Shown: in pieces, positions 9,508 to 19,698 of the stretch
Position numbering within the stretch: the first letter of the stretch is position 1
How the letters are laid out: each line of letters opens with the position of its first letter
Assembly (NCBI RefSeq): GCF_024129355.1
Contig: NZ_JAMXXP010000005.1
Location: 62,001-126,000, forward strand
Source of the DNA: Acinetobacter lwoffii
GTDB taxonomy: Bacteria > Pseudomonadota > Gammaproteobacteria > Pseudomonadales > Moraxellaceae
Reading direction: 5' to 3'
DNA length: 64,000 nt
Notes under the pieces: generated by a model
Told to the model about the DNA's origin: nothing
What the model saw: the letters and a program-made list of their open reading frames with translations, nothing else
Databases searched by the model: none
Program-made: the position numbers and the translations under genes

Positions 9508-10119
9508 TTAATTTTTTAAAGCATTTGCCAATTCTGGCATTTCATGTGATTCAAGTAATGTACTTAATGTTTTTAAGTACTTCTTGATTTCACGATCTTC
9601 AGTATTAAAAATATCTTTATAAATTTTTGTGACTTTATGAGTAACCCCTAAAGCCAATTCCTGAGTAATCGAAGACTGCACTAATCCAACTGTTCGCTTT
9701 CGATCTTTAGTCAAAATATCAAGAAGGCTTGCTTCATCCTCTTCATAAACAGCATTTGATGTAATCAATCGTGCTTTTTGGAATAATGGTAATAATTCTT
9801 GCTGTGTATGCTCAGGTAAAATATCACTCAACTGATCGTCTACAAGCCTTAAGATTAAGGCCTGCGACAAGCTCAACCCCTTGACCGACTGTTCTACTTT
9901 TTTCCATCGCCAACTATAAGGCATACAATCACGGCGACACTCCAAAGGAAATAATGTTTCCAATAAATTTAAATCCCTTTGAATAGTTCGCTGAGTCGTC
10001 ACTATACCTTTACTGAGTAGATGTTTTTCGATCTCAGTTGTACTCACATATTTACTATTTAATAAAAACTGAATAATCATCCATTGACGAGTGATGACCT
10101 TTGATGACTCTTGACTCAT
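9508..10119 (-). CDS. winged-helix transcriptional regulator resembling a WYL regulator without its WYL domain (203 aa)
   Basis: The N-terminal ~75 residues form a DeoR/HTH_11-like winged helix (VSTTEIEKHLLSKGIVTTQR, then TIQRDLNLLE). The next part (LSQALILRLVDDQLSDILPE) matches the helical linker found between the HTH and WYL domains in BrxR/CapW-like regulators. The chain then ends near residue 203 without a WYL or WCX domain. Such proteins repress defence operons and release on a nucleic-acid or nucleotide signal; if the ligand domain is truly missing, sensing must work differently here. It is the first gene of the GTPase operon, and a perfect palindrome lies 13-33 bases upstream of its start. 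Confidence 0.75.
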   Translation of the reverse strand: MSQESSKVITRQWMIIQFLLNSKYVSTTEIEKHLLSKGIVTTQRTIQRDLNLLETLFPLECRRDCMPYSWRWKKVEQSVKGLSLSQALILRLVDDQLSDILPEHTQQELLPLFQKARLITSNAVYEEDEASLLDILTKDRKRTVGLVQSSITQELALGVTHKVTKIYKDIFNTEDREIKKYLKTLSTLLESHEMPELANALKN

Positions 10120-10420
10120 TCTGATCTCAGAACTTAAATTTATATTTTAAGTATATATTTTTTATTTGATTTTTTAATTCATACTTTGATCGAGTGCGTC
10201 ACAGTTTGACTATCTAATTAATGAATAATTATATAAAAAGCCTCTTTTGTAGTTATTTCTACATCTATAATATAAGGGAGCGGACAGTAAAGTGTGGCCC
10301 CCTATCCTATTTTCTTTATAAGGAATTTAGAAAACATATAAAGTTTTGTGGAAATACCCCTAAAGTAAGATTTTCTAGATAATGAGCTTTCATTCAATAA
10401 CTATTATCTCATTTACTAAA
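10120..10420. other. intergenic region between the GTPase operon and the type I RM operon
   Basis: About 300 AT-rich bases. They hold the palindrome at 10132-10152 and the presumed promoter of the GTPase operon. A short GC-rich patch at 10277-10313 (GGGAGCGGACAG, then GTGGCCCCC) stands out from its surroundings and could be an old insertion-sequence scar, but no partner end was found. No open frame worth calling was seen. Confidence 0.5.
10132..10152. promoter_or_regulatory. palindromic operator candidate upstream of the regulator
   Basis: Arms ACTTAAA (10132-10138) and TTTAAGT (10146-10152) are exact inverted repeats around a 7-base AT-only spacer. The site ends 13 bases before the start codon of the winged-helix gene and overlaps the AT-rich stretch where its promoter should be. 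This is a typical place for autorepression by a dimeric winged-helix protein. Confidence 0.5.
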
Positions 10421-11320
10421 CTAAGCCTGATTCACCAAGTTAAAACTCAGATTTTCTACAAATTGTTCCCATCTTTTATTATAGTTTTCTCTCGACAGTA
10501 TAATAGCTTCATCGGTTTCACAATCTTCATCAGACAAATCAAAACCATAAGGCAATAGAACTCCTCCACAATCATTTAAAAGATAACGATTATGAAATGC
10601 ATCTTGCCCAGCTAATGGCTGAAGTTCACTCACTTTTAAATCGATTTCAAGCTCAGGGTTAATTTTTTCCAGAATCTTTTCTTTAACGAAATGTACATTT
10701 CTGGAGTTTTGATTCGATCTATAAAATACCAGAACTTTGGGTATAAGCTCTTTTGACTTCCTTTGTTCAAGTTTATTAACTAATTTAGCAATAATATCAA
10801 TTGCCCTGTTTTGATAACAAAAGGCATCGATAAATACTAAATGTTCCGTTGTTGTTTTTACAAAGCTATCTAAATTATTTAAGAATTCTTCTTGCGTTCT
10901 CTTGATATTTAACTGAGAAGGTAGATTCCAGAGTGTGGAATCATACATGTCTTCTAGACTTATTGCAGAGTCGATATTAATTTTTTTGGACGATAAAATA
11001 GTATCAAATGGATTCAATTGGTTTTCTACCTGCACCAGATCATACCAATCACTAGTTGAAGATACTTCACTACTTCTACAAACTAATCCTTCAGCTAATG
11101 CCTGTACCATTTCAACATAACGTAACTTTGCAGTTTCATTTTCTAGACAATCAGATTTTTCAATCAAATATGACCTTAGCTTAGAGAATTTCTTTTTTGG
11201 AAATGAACTGATAAGGCGTGGAGTTCCGCGTCCATACTCTCTAAGGAACTCATGATAATCACGAGCACTTTTTGCCCAATGCAGTAATAGAGTAGGATCT
11301 AATGCAAATTCTTTAATCAT
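10421..11320 (-). CDS. phospholipase-D-like protein (299 aa)
   Basis: The ATG at 11320 overlaps the TGA of the upstream ATPase gene (TGATG), which indicates translational coupling. Near the C-terminus, residues 243-250 read HNRYLLND, an HxR(x4)D variant of the HxKxxxxD motif of the PLD superfamily, followed by a Gly-rich GGVLLPYG. An earlier segment (LVFIDAFCYQNRAIDII) fits the first core strand and helix of that fold. Only one motif is seen and Lys is replaced by Arg, so the protein could be an inactive PLD fold or a nuclease subunit acting as a dimer. It is the last gene of the type I RM operon and is presumably the effector partner of the ATPase. Confidence 0.6.
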   Translation of the reverse strand: MIKEFALDPTLLLHWAKSARDYHEFLREYGRGTPRLISSFPKKKFSKLRSYLIEKSDCLENETAKLRYVEMVQALAEGLVCRSSEVSSTSDWYDLVQVENQLNPFDTILSSKKINIDSAISLEDMYDSTLWNLPSQLNIKRTQEEFLNNLDSFVKTTTEHLVFIDAFCYQNRAIDIIAKLVNKLEQRKSKELIPKVLVFYRSNQNSRNVHFVKEKILEKINPELEIDLKVSELQPLAGQDAFHNRYLLNDCGGVLLPYGFDLSDEDCETDEAIILSRENYNKRWEQFVENLSFNLVNQA

Positions 11321-13500
11321 CACATCAGCTCGTCTTTTCGCTCACTAAAGAAGCCTTGTGGCCAACGATCTTTAAATTCACCATCATCATCTATACGGAT
11401 TTTTTTAACTTTTACTCCTTCTTTGGAAGGTTCTAGATAGTTAATTGCAATTTCTTCCTTAGTAAATGCCTTGAAACCCTCAGGTAATTCATTATCGGTA
11501 TTTTGACGAATACGTTTAAGCAGACGCAAGATCAAATGTTCACTATGCGTTTCAATCAGGTAATTTACATGTTCAGTGTTTTGAATTAACAAATCACCAA
11601 TGGCAACCTGTACTCGTGGATGCAAATGAAGCTCTGGCTGTTCACATGCCACTAAACCACCCTTTTGATTAATAGCAGCAACGATTAGAGGCATTAACTG
11701 AGATACGCCAGTACCAATTTCATTTGGAAGAACTGATATATCATTTTTATAATCCCAAATCGTATAGCTTAGATTATCTATTCTTCTACTTTCAGATTTT
11801 ATTAAGCCAAGATCTAACATTAAAGATTTGGCTTCAAATTCATGTCCTTCCAAATCTCGATCTGGATACTCTAAATGAGCTTCTAAATATTTTTTAAGTT
11901 TCTTTAAAGTTGATAATTCTTCCTTGTAAATCTCTTCTCTCATCATCCATTCAGTACGCGATAATAAATCCATTAGAACCGCTTTTCGTGCTGTCAAAGA
12001 TACATGACCTATATTTACATAGTCTTTTACCAGTTTTAATAATTTTAAAAATGCGTCAATAAACTCAGGTCCGTTAGAATGAATCGTTTTCAAATTCTCA
12101 TTAAGAGTATTCGTATCATGTTTTACCAACTTTATCATCTGATTCAATTGATTTTTTGCTTTCGCATTACCTTTTAAAATTTTAGTCATCATATCGAAAA
12201 CTAAATTTACATCAGTCTCATTTGTATCAATACTGTTAGTTAGTTCTTTAAACATTTCACGAACATTACTAAAGTTATCTACATTTTTAAACTGACTAAA
12301 GATACTTTCAACCTTAATATTAATGCCATAACCTAAATTAAGTTTATCCTCATCCACCATCCAACTATTAATTCGTCTAAGGTCAGCGAAATCAGTCTTC
12401 AGAAGATTACTCCATGCAGCACTGCCATCATACCAATCTGACTGTTCTACATACGGTAAAGGCTGATAGTTCGCATCAATGATTTTTCGGATTGGGCCAA
12501 TACAAAGACTCTGATTCAATATTGAAAGTAAATTATCTAATGGTGCTACGACGACATCTGACAAAATTTCATTAACAACTTCGGTTAATTTAGAATCATC
12601 TAAATCCAATGATGTCTTGAGTTTTTGACCTAGCTTAGGTAAAGCACCTTGTAAAACATCAATCCCAATAGGCTGATGGATACCGACAAAGCCACTGTCT
12701 AACATAAACATGTTATCTGACAGAGAATCATCAGCATCTTCATTTAGAATCTCATGAAATTGGCTCAGGAAAGCAGAGTCAGATGTTGAATACAATAATT
12801 CCGACTCATCAAAATCTATCTCATCAAAATCAATATCTGGCTCTTTATGCATGCTGTCTTCAATTTTTTTATAGTACTGTTCAGCATTAACACCCTCTAA
12901 AAATGGATGTATCTCTCCTCCTGCTTCTTTTACGGCTTCAATCCATTCAGCTTGATTAAGTGGTTGCAGTAACTTATGAGCATAATTTAAAGCCGTAATA
13001 AAGGCTTGTTTAGAACCTGATGTACTGCTGACTTCCGCGATCAGACTCTCATCGAACCAGATTTTATAGGTTTTGATATAGGCTGTTATTTCAAATTTTG
13101 ACCAGCTGATTTCAAATTCAATTGCAACCTTATTCGCATCAATAATTGGGCTACCCATTTGCAGATCAATTACATCCCCCAAAATGTCAGCTAAGTGAAC
13201 GTAGCTACTCCCAATCGCATCACCCTTCTCATATTCAATCTTAAGAGTAATGTTGGTATCCAGATCTCGCTTATGCACCAGGTTTTCAAAGCCACCAATG
13301 TACTTTTTGTTCAAAGCATCCAAGTACATTGGGTTGCACTGTCCTTTAGACAGGATTTGCTGTACATAGAACAATGCTTTGAGTACGGTACTTTTTCCCA
13401 CACTGTTTGGACCAAAAAGTAAGGTCACAGGTGCAAACTCAATGGTTTGAGTCTGCTTAAATGCACGAAAGTTTGTTAGCGAGATTTTGGTTATTTTCAT
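11320..13500 (-). CDS. OLD/DUF3696-like AAA ATPase (726 aa)
   Basis: N-terminal ITKISLTNFRAFK followed by Walker A GPNSVGKS around residues 30-37, and a C-terminal ABC-type signature and Walker B region, GLVACEQPELHLHPR near residue 620, then a switch histidine (ETHSEHLILRLLKRI). This is the layout of SMC/ABC-like ATPases with a DUF3696-type end, related to OLD, RloA and PARIS AriA proteins. There is no TOPRIM domain, so catalysis would have to come from the partner encoded at 10421-11320. The middle ~400 residues are helical and divergent. The gene starts 21 bases after hsdS ends and appears to be part of the RM operon. A second defence module riding in the RM locus is the likely reading. 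Confidence 0.8.
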   Translation of the reverse strand: MKITKISLTNFRAFKQTQTIEFAPVTLLFGPNSVGKSTVLKALFYVQQILSKGQCNPMYLDALNKKYIGGFENLVHKRDLDTNITLKIEYEKGDAIGSSYVHLADILGDVIDLQMGSPIIDANKVAIEFEISWSKFEITAYIKTYKIWFDESLIAEVSSTSGSKQAFITALNYAHKLLQPLNQAEWIEAVKEAGGEIHPFLEGVNAEQYYKKIEDSMHKEPDIDFDEIDFDESELLYSTSDSAFLSQFHEILNEDADDSLSDNMFMLDSGFVGIHQPIGIDVLQGALPKLGQKLKTSLDLDDSKLTEVVNEILSDVVVAPLDNLLSILNQSLCIGPIRKIIDANYQPLPYVEQSDWYDGSAAWSNLLKTDFADLRRINSWMVDEDKLNLGYGINIKVESIFSQFKNVDNFSNVREMFKELTNSIDTNETDVNLVFDMMTKILKGNAKAKNQLNQMIKLVKHDTNTLNENLKTIHSNGPEFIDAFLKLLKLVKDYVNIGHVSLTARKAVLMDLLSRTEWMMREEIYKEELSTLKKLKKYLEAHLEYPDRDLEGHEFEAKSLMLDLGLIKSESRRIDNLSYTIWDYKNDISVLPNEIGTGVSQLMPLIVAAINQKGGLVACEQPELHLHPRVQVAIGDLLIQNTEHVNYLIETHSEHLILRLLKRIRQNTDNELPEGFKAFTKEEIAINYLEPSKEGVKVKKIRIDDDGEFKDRWPQGFFSERKDELM

Positions 13501-13521
13501 TGCTCTACCGTTTAAATATTT

Positions 13522-14685
13522 TTACAGTGTTCCATTAAATGCTTTTTGCTGTAATGAATTAAAAAAATCATTACTCTTTTCTAAAGAAATTCTCATCGCT
13601 TGCTTTTGAGCTCTTACAGCCTTAGCAAATTTATCAAACTTTAAAATTTGCGATTGTGATGCATCAGGAATTAAAAAAGTTTTGAAATCTGTGGGTGAAA
13701 TATGCGGAATCGTTGTTTCCGTCACATTACAATGATTTTTGAAATTATGGCTATCAAGTAAATGATATATAAAGTTTGAGTAACTAGATTCTTTAGACCT
13801 TAATCTTGCTACACGCTGAACTAACAAAATATCTTTGTCTTCTTCGCCAATCATAGAAATTTTAAAACCAGATGAAATCCATGGACGATCCATTGCGATC
13901 ACAATGTCATCCTTTTTTAACTCAAATTTCTTAAATTTATCGTGCTCAGATGAATCCCAATAAGCAGTTGAGTTCCAATCAAGATATCCAGTTAAAACGT
14001 TAATACCTCGACAGAGCTTAATTCCAGAAGACTTAAAATCATTACTTTTAAAAGCAAAACCTGTTAAGAAATCAACTTTGTCAAGGAGATTAACTTTATC
14101 AATCCCTTTGTAGTCATTAGATTCATCACCAAACATATCAATAAACGTGGCTTGCAATAGCTCATCCAACTTTGCAATGGCTTGCTGACGTTTTTGGCGA
14201 ATGGCATCGGCTTTATCCAGAATTGAAGCAATTCGGCGTTGTTCTTCTAATGGTGGTAATGGTATTAGAATCTTACCAACAAAAGCAGGCCTAGCTCTCA
14301 ATAAAGATCCACCCACTCCTGAGACAGTTTCCATAAATTTTTTATTAAAGAAATCTGATATCAATAAATGTCTTAAATAATTCGGATAAATTTTCTCGCT
14401 ACGAAATACAATCCATTCACCAGATGCAATTTGTCGATATCCTTTTGACTCATTAACCACCCACGCTCTACGTATATGTGGAACAATCTTCGATATCATT
14501 ACATCATTGCACTGTACAATTTGTTTGGTGGAGCCTATATCCTTTCCTTTGATAATCTCAGTTTCTTGTTTATCGTATGAGGGAATACTATATAACTCAA
14601 AAGTTTCATCTTGAAATTTAAGGGGATTTACTGAGCCACCTTTTCTCAGCATTAAATTGCCAATCTCAATCACATCATAGGTCAT
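13522..14685 (-). CDS. hsdS: type I restriction-modification specificity subunit HsdS (387 aa)
   Basis: Two target-recognition domains separated by a conserved helical spacer. The first ends with IPLPPLEEQRRIASILDKAD near residue 137, followed by the coiled helix RQKRQQAIAKLDELL. The second TRD covers about residues 190-345, and a short helix ends the chain. It recognises the two halves of the bipartite DNA target and docks HsdM. The start codon overlaps the hsdM stop (ATGA), so the two are coupled. At 387 residues it is near the short end for HsdS proteins but complete in layout. Confidence 0.92.
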   Translation of the reverse strand: MTYDVIEIGNLMLRKGGSVNPLKFQDETFELYSIPSYDKQETEIIKGKDIGSTKQIVQCNDVMISKIVPHIRRAWVVNESKGYRQIASGEWIVFRSEKIYPNYLRHLLISDFFNKKFMETVSGVGGSLLRARPAFVGKILIPLPPLEEQRRIASILDKADAIRQKRQQAIAKLDELLQATFIDMFGDESNDYKGIDKVNLLDKVDFLTGFAFKSNDFKSSGIKLCRGINVLTGYLDWNSTAYWDSSEHDKFKKFELKKDDIVIAMDRPWISSGFKISMIGEEDKDILLVQRVARLRSKESSYSNFIYHLLDSHNFKNHCNVTETTIPHISPTDFKTFLIPDASQSQILKFDKFAKAVRAQKQAMRISLEKSNDFFNSLQQKAFNGTL

Positions 14686-16265
14686 TTAAGTAACTCCTCA
14701 AGCTCATTCATCCCTTGAAGAATTTCATTTTCTAACTGTTTGAGTTCAGCCAAAATTACTTTCGGGTCAGCATACTCAACCGTTTCATAGACGACTTCTT
14801 TATAGCGGTTAATCGAAAAATCAAACTTATTTGAAATAATCTCTTGAGCATCGACCACAAAGGCTTTTTTCGATTTATCGCCAAATTGCGCTGTAATTTC
14901 CTCTGCTGTGGCATTCGCCAACACAAGCTTACGATACGCTTTCCACTGCGCAATCACATCAGGTAAGTCGTTTGCCCCCTCACCTTTTAATGGCGTACGC
15001 TTATCATCTAAAGAATAACCATCCGCTTGAACATCGTAGAACCACACACGTTCAGTTGAGCCACCTTTAGTGAATAGCAGAATAGCAGTACTTACCCCTG
15101 CATAAGGCTTAAACACACCACTTGGTAAGCTAATGATGCCTTCAAGCTGGTTATTTTCAATTAAGGTTTTACGCAGTTGTTGGTGCGCCGTTGAAGAACC
15201 AAATAAAACACCATCTGGCACAATCACCGCCGCACGGCCACCAAGTTTTAAGGCACGTAAAATATGTGCCACAAATAACAATTCAGTTTTCTTGGTTTTC
15301 ACCATTTTCAATAAAGGTGGATTGATGTTGGATTCATCCAAACTGCCTTTAAATGGTGGATTTGCCAAAATCACATCAAAGAAGTTTTCTTCTTGTTGTG
15401 GGTAATTGGCTTTAATCGACTTATTTAAGCTGTCTTGGTACAAAATATTGGCATTAGTCACGCCATGTAATGCCATGTTCATACTCGAAACACGAAGCAT
15501 TGTGCTGTCAAAATCGAAGCCCCAGAACATATCATGGTTAATATGATCCATATATGGCGTGAGCAAATCACCAAGATAGTTTTTATTGCCATCTTCATCG
15601 ACAACAACACCAAATTCACTTGAATGCTGACGGTTTAAATATTCACGGGTACGTGCTAAAAATCCGGCTGTACCACAAGCAGGGTCACACACGTTTTCCG
15701 TCGGTTGAACATCTGCGATCTCAATCATGGCATCAATGATATGGCGTGGTGTACGGAATTGACCGTTAATCCCTGCTGTAGTGAGTTTACTGAGTAGATA
15801 TTCGTAAATATCCCCTTTCACATCACTTTGAATTAATGGCAAGGCATCGACCATGTTCACCGCAGAGACCAATACCGATTCATTTTTAATTTCTAAATCG
15901 GCATCCTGCATGTAGTCACCGATACTGCTGACACCTAGCGCATTTTGCTCAGATGCTTTTGAACCTAACTCTGCAAAAAATGGAAAAACTTTGCTTTTGA
16001 GATGCTGATGTAACTCTGAACCACTCAAGTTTTTAAAATTTTTCCAACGGAGCATCTGACCTTCTGGCGTTTGTGGGAACAAACGCCCCGTTACCGTTAT
16101 ACCTTTTGCTGCCTTGTTGTCTGCAATGTCTTCATGCATGTCGAGCATACGAGCAAACATCAAATAACTGATCTGCTCAATTACTGTTAATGGATTGGTA
16201 ATGCCTCCGGTCCAAAATTTTTCCCAAAGTTTATCGATATCGTTGCGAATAGATCCAGTCAGCAT
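14682..16265 (-). CDS. hsdM: type I restriction-modification methyltransferase HsdM (527 aa)
   Basis: N6-adenine methyltransferase subunit. Seen: an N-terminal helical HsdM domain ([20 protein letters not shown]), the AdoMet-binding motif [10 protein letters not shown] near residue 192 and the catalytic NPPF near residue 298. Length is normal for the family. With HsdS it methylates adenines in the target, and with HsdR it forms the restriction complex. It lies 55 bases downstream of hsdR in the same operon. Confidence 0.95.
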   Translation of the reverse strand: MLTGSIRNDIDKLWEKFWTGGITNPLTVIEQISYLMFARMLDMHEDIADNKAAKGITVTGRLFPQTPEGQMLRWKNFKNLSGSELHQHLKSKVFPFFAELGSKASEQNALGVSSIGDYMQDADLEIKNESVLVSAVNMVDALPLIQSDVKGDIYEYLLSKLTTAGINGQFRTPRHIIDAMIEIADVQPTENVCDPACGTAGFLARTREYLNRQHSSEFGVVVDEDGNKNYLGDLLTPYMDHINHDMFWGFDFDSTMLRVSSMNMALHGVTNANILYQDSLNKSIKANYPQQEENFFDVILANPPFKGSLDESNINPPLLKMVKTKKTELLFVAHILRALKLGGRAAVIVPDGVLFGSSTAHQQLRKTLIENNQLEGIISLPSGVFKPYAGVSTAILLFTKGGSTERVWFYDVQADGYSLDDKRTPLKGEGANDLPDVIAQWKAYRKLVLANATAEEITAQFGDKSKKAFVVDAQEIISNKFDFSINRYKEVVYETVEYADPKVILAELKQLENEILQGMNELEELLK

Positions 16266-16320
16266 AGTATTTCCAATAACAGCAGAGTTTTTATCAGTTT
16301 AATTGATCAAGGCAGTTTAA

Positions 16321-19300
16321 TTAAGCAATGCGTTGCTCAGGTGGTTGTTTTTTAACAAAAGGCTTCATCACATGAATCAAATCTGTCACATCATCTGGTG
16401 TAAACAGACCATCAAGACTTAGTGGATGAACCCCTGTAAATGGCGCCTCATATAATTTATCAATCAGGATCCCGCCATTTTTAGCGATTTGATCTTGCAA
16501 TAAAATTAAAAACCGCACTTGTTGAGCTGTGAGTTGCGGATGCTTGTGCAAGAATTCTCTAAAGTGTTTTTCAACAGCTAAAGGATCTAATCCGACAATG
16601 TCTTGTATGGTCAGATGTAATTCAGCCGCTGTACGCCCATAAAACTTATTCAGTACATCAATTTCAATATTTGGATGCGCAGATAAGACTGTCGAGGTCA
16701 ACATCTGTAACTCACCTTCCTCAACAGGTTGTTGCTGACGGATTTTCTGTAATACCGTATTGCTTTCAATCATTTGATCTAAAATTTCTTTAAGTTTCTT
16801 ACGGTAAAGCATTGCTTCGTTATTGCTGAGTTTCACCTGTTTTTCGACAGTTTGCACTTCACCATCTGAGGTTGTTGTGGTTGGTGTTGCCCACATCCCC
16901 CCTATGGTATTTCCAGCTTGTTTAAACTGCATGAGTAGTCTTAACTCTAGGCGTAAGTGCTCAAGCTGACTGACTGTAATTTCAGACCAATACAATTGTG
17001 TTTGTACTGCTTTAATCAATTCTGCTTTTTGTCGCACCGCCTGAATATTAACTGCAAGAGACGAGACTTCCGCAAGCACTTGAGCCTTACAGGTTTCATA
17101 AGCACTCGATTTACGGATCAACGCTTCTTGTGTAAGTGCAATTAGCTTATCGAAAGCAATCGCTTCTTTCTCTTTCAATACACGTGCATCCATCAACGGC
17201 GCAATTTGATCCAATAGAATATGCTGTGTCGCTGCACTAAATTCTTTGACCAACTGGGTTTGTTGTAATTGATGCACGACACGTAAGTTTTTCTTGACGG
17301 TAATGCTGTCATTTGGCAAATCATTAATATCCGCCATGAGTAAGTTGGTTGAAATCTCAAAACCGTCAATATTGCTATGAGTTAAAGCCGCTTTAGCAAA
17401 ATCTAAACGTGCAAGGAACATCGCTTGTAATAAAGAAATCGACTTCACATCGATCGGCTCTTCATATTCTTCTTCAAAATATTTAAAGTTGCTGTAATGA
17501 TCGAAAATATAAAACTCTTTCTTATCTTTACCCTCACCAAATAGATTTGGACAAAGTCGTGTACCACGACCAATCATCTGCCAGAACTTCACCCATGACA
17601 TGATAGGTTTAGCAAAGACCAAATTCACCACTTGAGGCACATCAATTCCTGTATCCAACATATCTACAGATATTGCGATACGGAAATCATTATTTGGTTC
17701 TTTGAACTCCGTGATGAGTCGATCGACTTGATGAATCTTATTGTGAATCACCTTACATACACGCGCGCCATGCTGCGGATAAAGCTTACAAAATAGTTTT
17801 TCTAAATGCTCAGCATGATCCTGACGTTGTGCAAAGATAATGGTTTTACCAATCAAACTGCCATTGGCATCTTTGATGCCATTTTCCATCAAGTTTTCTA
17901 AAATAAGCGTATCTGTTGATTCACTAAAAATCTTCTTACCAATCTGACTTCCCTTGATCGTGGTTTGTTGAGCAATCTCCACCCCAAGGTCATCTTCGAG
18001 CTGTTGTTTTTGCTCTTCAGACAGTTGATTGTAATGAATCCCTTCACGTAAGAACTCGGTAGTGACATCTTTGACTTTGAAAGGCACTAAGTAAGCAGGA
18101 TCATTTTCAATCGCTTTGTCTAATCCAAACTCAAATGTCGGTTGTGTATTGGCACAGTCAAACATTTGGAAGGTATTTCGACTGATAAATTTCACAGGTG
18201 TCGCAGTTAAACCTACTTGTAAGGCATCGAAGTAATCAAACAAATCTTTATAACGATTATAGATACTGCGATGGCTTTCATCGGCAATGATCAAATCAAA
18301 GAACCCTACATCAAACTGTGCAAAGCGATTCATCATTCCCGGATATGTGGCAATATAAATACGTGAATCTGTTGGTACTTTATTGGTATCGCCAATTACA
18401 CAACGTGGTTCGCTCCCCAAGAAGTCTTTAAAAGCATCATCAGCTTGCTTACGCAATTCTCGTCGGTCGCATAAAAATAAAATACGCTGTGCCCAATGTT
18501 CTCGAATCAGCAACTCTGCTAATGCAATCGCGACACGGGTTTTACCCGTACCTGTGGCTTGAATAATTAAAGCCTTACGACCTTGATCCTGAAATTTACG
18601 ACTTAATGTTTTAATCGCTTCAATCTGATACGAGCGTTCAACAATCGATAAATCAGGGTTATTTCTCTCTAACTCTTTGTTGGCAAATTGATGTTTGAAA
18701 CGTAAATTTGCCAAACTATCACGGCTATAAAAACCATAAATTTGGCGGTAACTGTTATAACGTGCATCGTCCCAAATATAAGTTTCGTAACCATTGCTAT
18801 AAAAAATCACGGGACGTTTATAGCCCATTTCCACTAAAGCATCAGCATAATGACGTGCTTGCTCACGACCTTGATGCACACTGACACTGGTTTTCTTTGC
18901 TTCGAGAACAGCAATCGGCTGGCCTTCTAAATCGAAAAACACATAGTCAACATAACCTTGTTTACCATCTTTCATCGTAACAGGGAATTCAAGTTGAACC
19001 TGTGCGGTATCCGTAATATCCCAACCCGCAGTTAAAACCATATTGTCGATAATAAATTTACGGGTTTTTTCTTCATTCCACTCTAAACTCTGAGCAACAT
19101 CCGTGCTTCGTGCACGCTTTTGTTGAGCGAGTTCAGTCGTGATCGTTTCTGCTTTCAGATTCTTTAACCGCTCTCGATCTAGTTCTTCCCTTAACTTTTG
19201 ATTCTCTTCATATTGTAAATTTAGTTCTTTTTCAGTCGCAGAGATCTTTTCGATATTTTTAAATTCTGGTAAAGATTCAAGAGATACTTTCTTATAGTTC

Positions 19301-19662
19301 ACCATCAGATACTGCCCAATGCCAAAGGCTGTACCTAAACAGGCAAAAGCAGTTTTTTGGTTACCCAAGGCACCATGCGCTGTCAAATTACCTTGTTGTC
19401 TTAAGTAATCCAATTTATACAAGAGCGATGGCGTAATACTATTTTGAAAATCAGATGCAAACAACAAATCTGCAAAGTTCGCTTTAGCAATGCGAGGCAG
19501 TGATTCAAACTCATAAATAGACTTAACTACTTCTTCTGCAAAAGATCGCAAACGTGTCGTGGCACTCCCCGGATCTGTGTAAATCACTGCTTCAGCAAGT
19601 GCACCTAAGTCTGCTAAAAGTGGGAATTTTTCTCTTAAAAACTCAAAATTCTGAGATTGCAT
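16321..19662 (-). CDS. hsdR: type I restriction enzyme endonuclease/translocase subunit HsdR (1113 aa)
   Basis: The ATG at 19662 is preferred over an ATG four codons upstream because GAGGG precedes it by 5 bases. The N-terminal part looks like a DUF4145-type helical domain. It is followed by a nuclease core with GYVDYVFFD and VLEAKKT (PD-(D/E)xK type). The helicase motor has Walker A QATGTGKTR near residue 365, DESHRS near 463 (motif II), LTATP (motif III) and QMIGRGTR (motif VI). A helical C-terminal domain of ~350 residues binds the HsdM/HsdS core. Length matches type I R subunits. It is the first gene of a five-gene operon, with a palindrome 37-52 bases upstream. Confidence 0.95.
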   Translation of the reverse strand: MQSQNFEFLREKFPLLADLGALAEAVIYTDPGSATTRLRSFAEEVVKSIYEFESLPRIAKANFADLLFASDFQNSITPSLLYKLDYLRQQGNLTAHGALGNQKTAFACLGTAFGIGQYLMVNYKKVSLESLPEFKNIEKISATEKELNLQYEENQKLREELDRERLKNLKAETITTELAQQKRARSTDVAQSLEWNEEKTRKFIIDNMVLTAGWDITDTAQVQLEFPVTMKDGKQGYVDYVFFDLEGQPIAVLEAKKTSVSVHQGREQARHYADALVEMGYKRPVIFYSNGYETYIWDDARYNSYRQIYGFYSRDSLANLRFKHQFANKELERNNPDLSIVERSYQIEAIKTLSRKFQDQGRKALIIQATGTGKTRVAIALAELLIREHWAQRILFLCDRRELRKQADDAFKDFLGSEPRCVIGDTNKVPTDSRIYIATYPGMMNRFAQFDVGFFDLIIADESHRSIYNRYKDLFDYFDALQVGLTATPVKFISRNTFQMFDCANTQPTFEFGLDKAIENDPAYLVPFKVKDVTTEFLREGIHYNQLSEEQKQQLEDDLGVEIAQQTTIKGSQIGKKIFSESTDTLILENLMENGIKDANGSLIGKTIIFAQRQDHAEHLEKLFCKLYPQHGARVCKVIHNKIHQVDRLITEFKEPNNDFRIAISVDMLDTGIDVPQVVNLVFAKPIMSWVKFWQMIGRGTRLCPNLFGEGKDKKEFYIFDHYSNFKYFEEEYEEPIDVKSISLLQAMFLARLDFAKAALTHSNIDGFEISTNLLMADINDLPNDSITVKKNLRVVHQLQQTQLVKEFSAATQHILLDQIAPLMDARVLKEKEAIAFDKLIALTQEALIRKSSAYETCKAQVLAEVSSLAVNIQAVRQKAELIKAVQTQLYWSEITVSQLEHLRLELRLLMQFKQAGNTIGGMWATPTTTTSDGEVQTVEKQVKLSNNEAMLYRKKLKEILDQMIESNTVLQKIRQQQPVEEGELQMLTSTVLSAHPNIEIDVLNKFYGRTAAELHLTIQDIVGLDPLAVEKHFREFLHKHPQLTAQQVRFLILLQDQIAKNGGILIDKLYEAPFTGVHPLSLDGLFTPDDVTDLIHVMKPFVKKQPPEQRIA

Positions 19663-19698
19663 TACAGCCCTCATTTTTAATTTATTTATAAAATCATT

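Noticed and set aside
10277..10313. GC-rich patch as an insertion-sequence end
   Set aside because: No matching inverted end or target duplication was found nearby.
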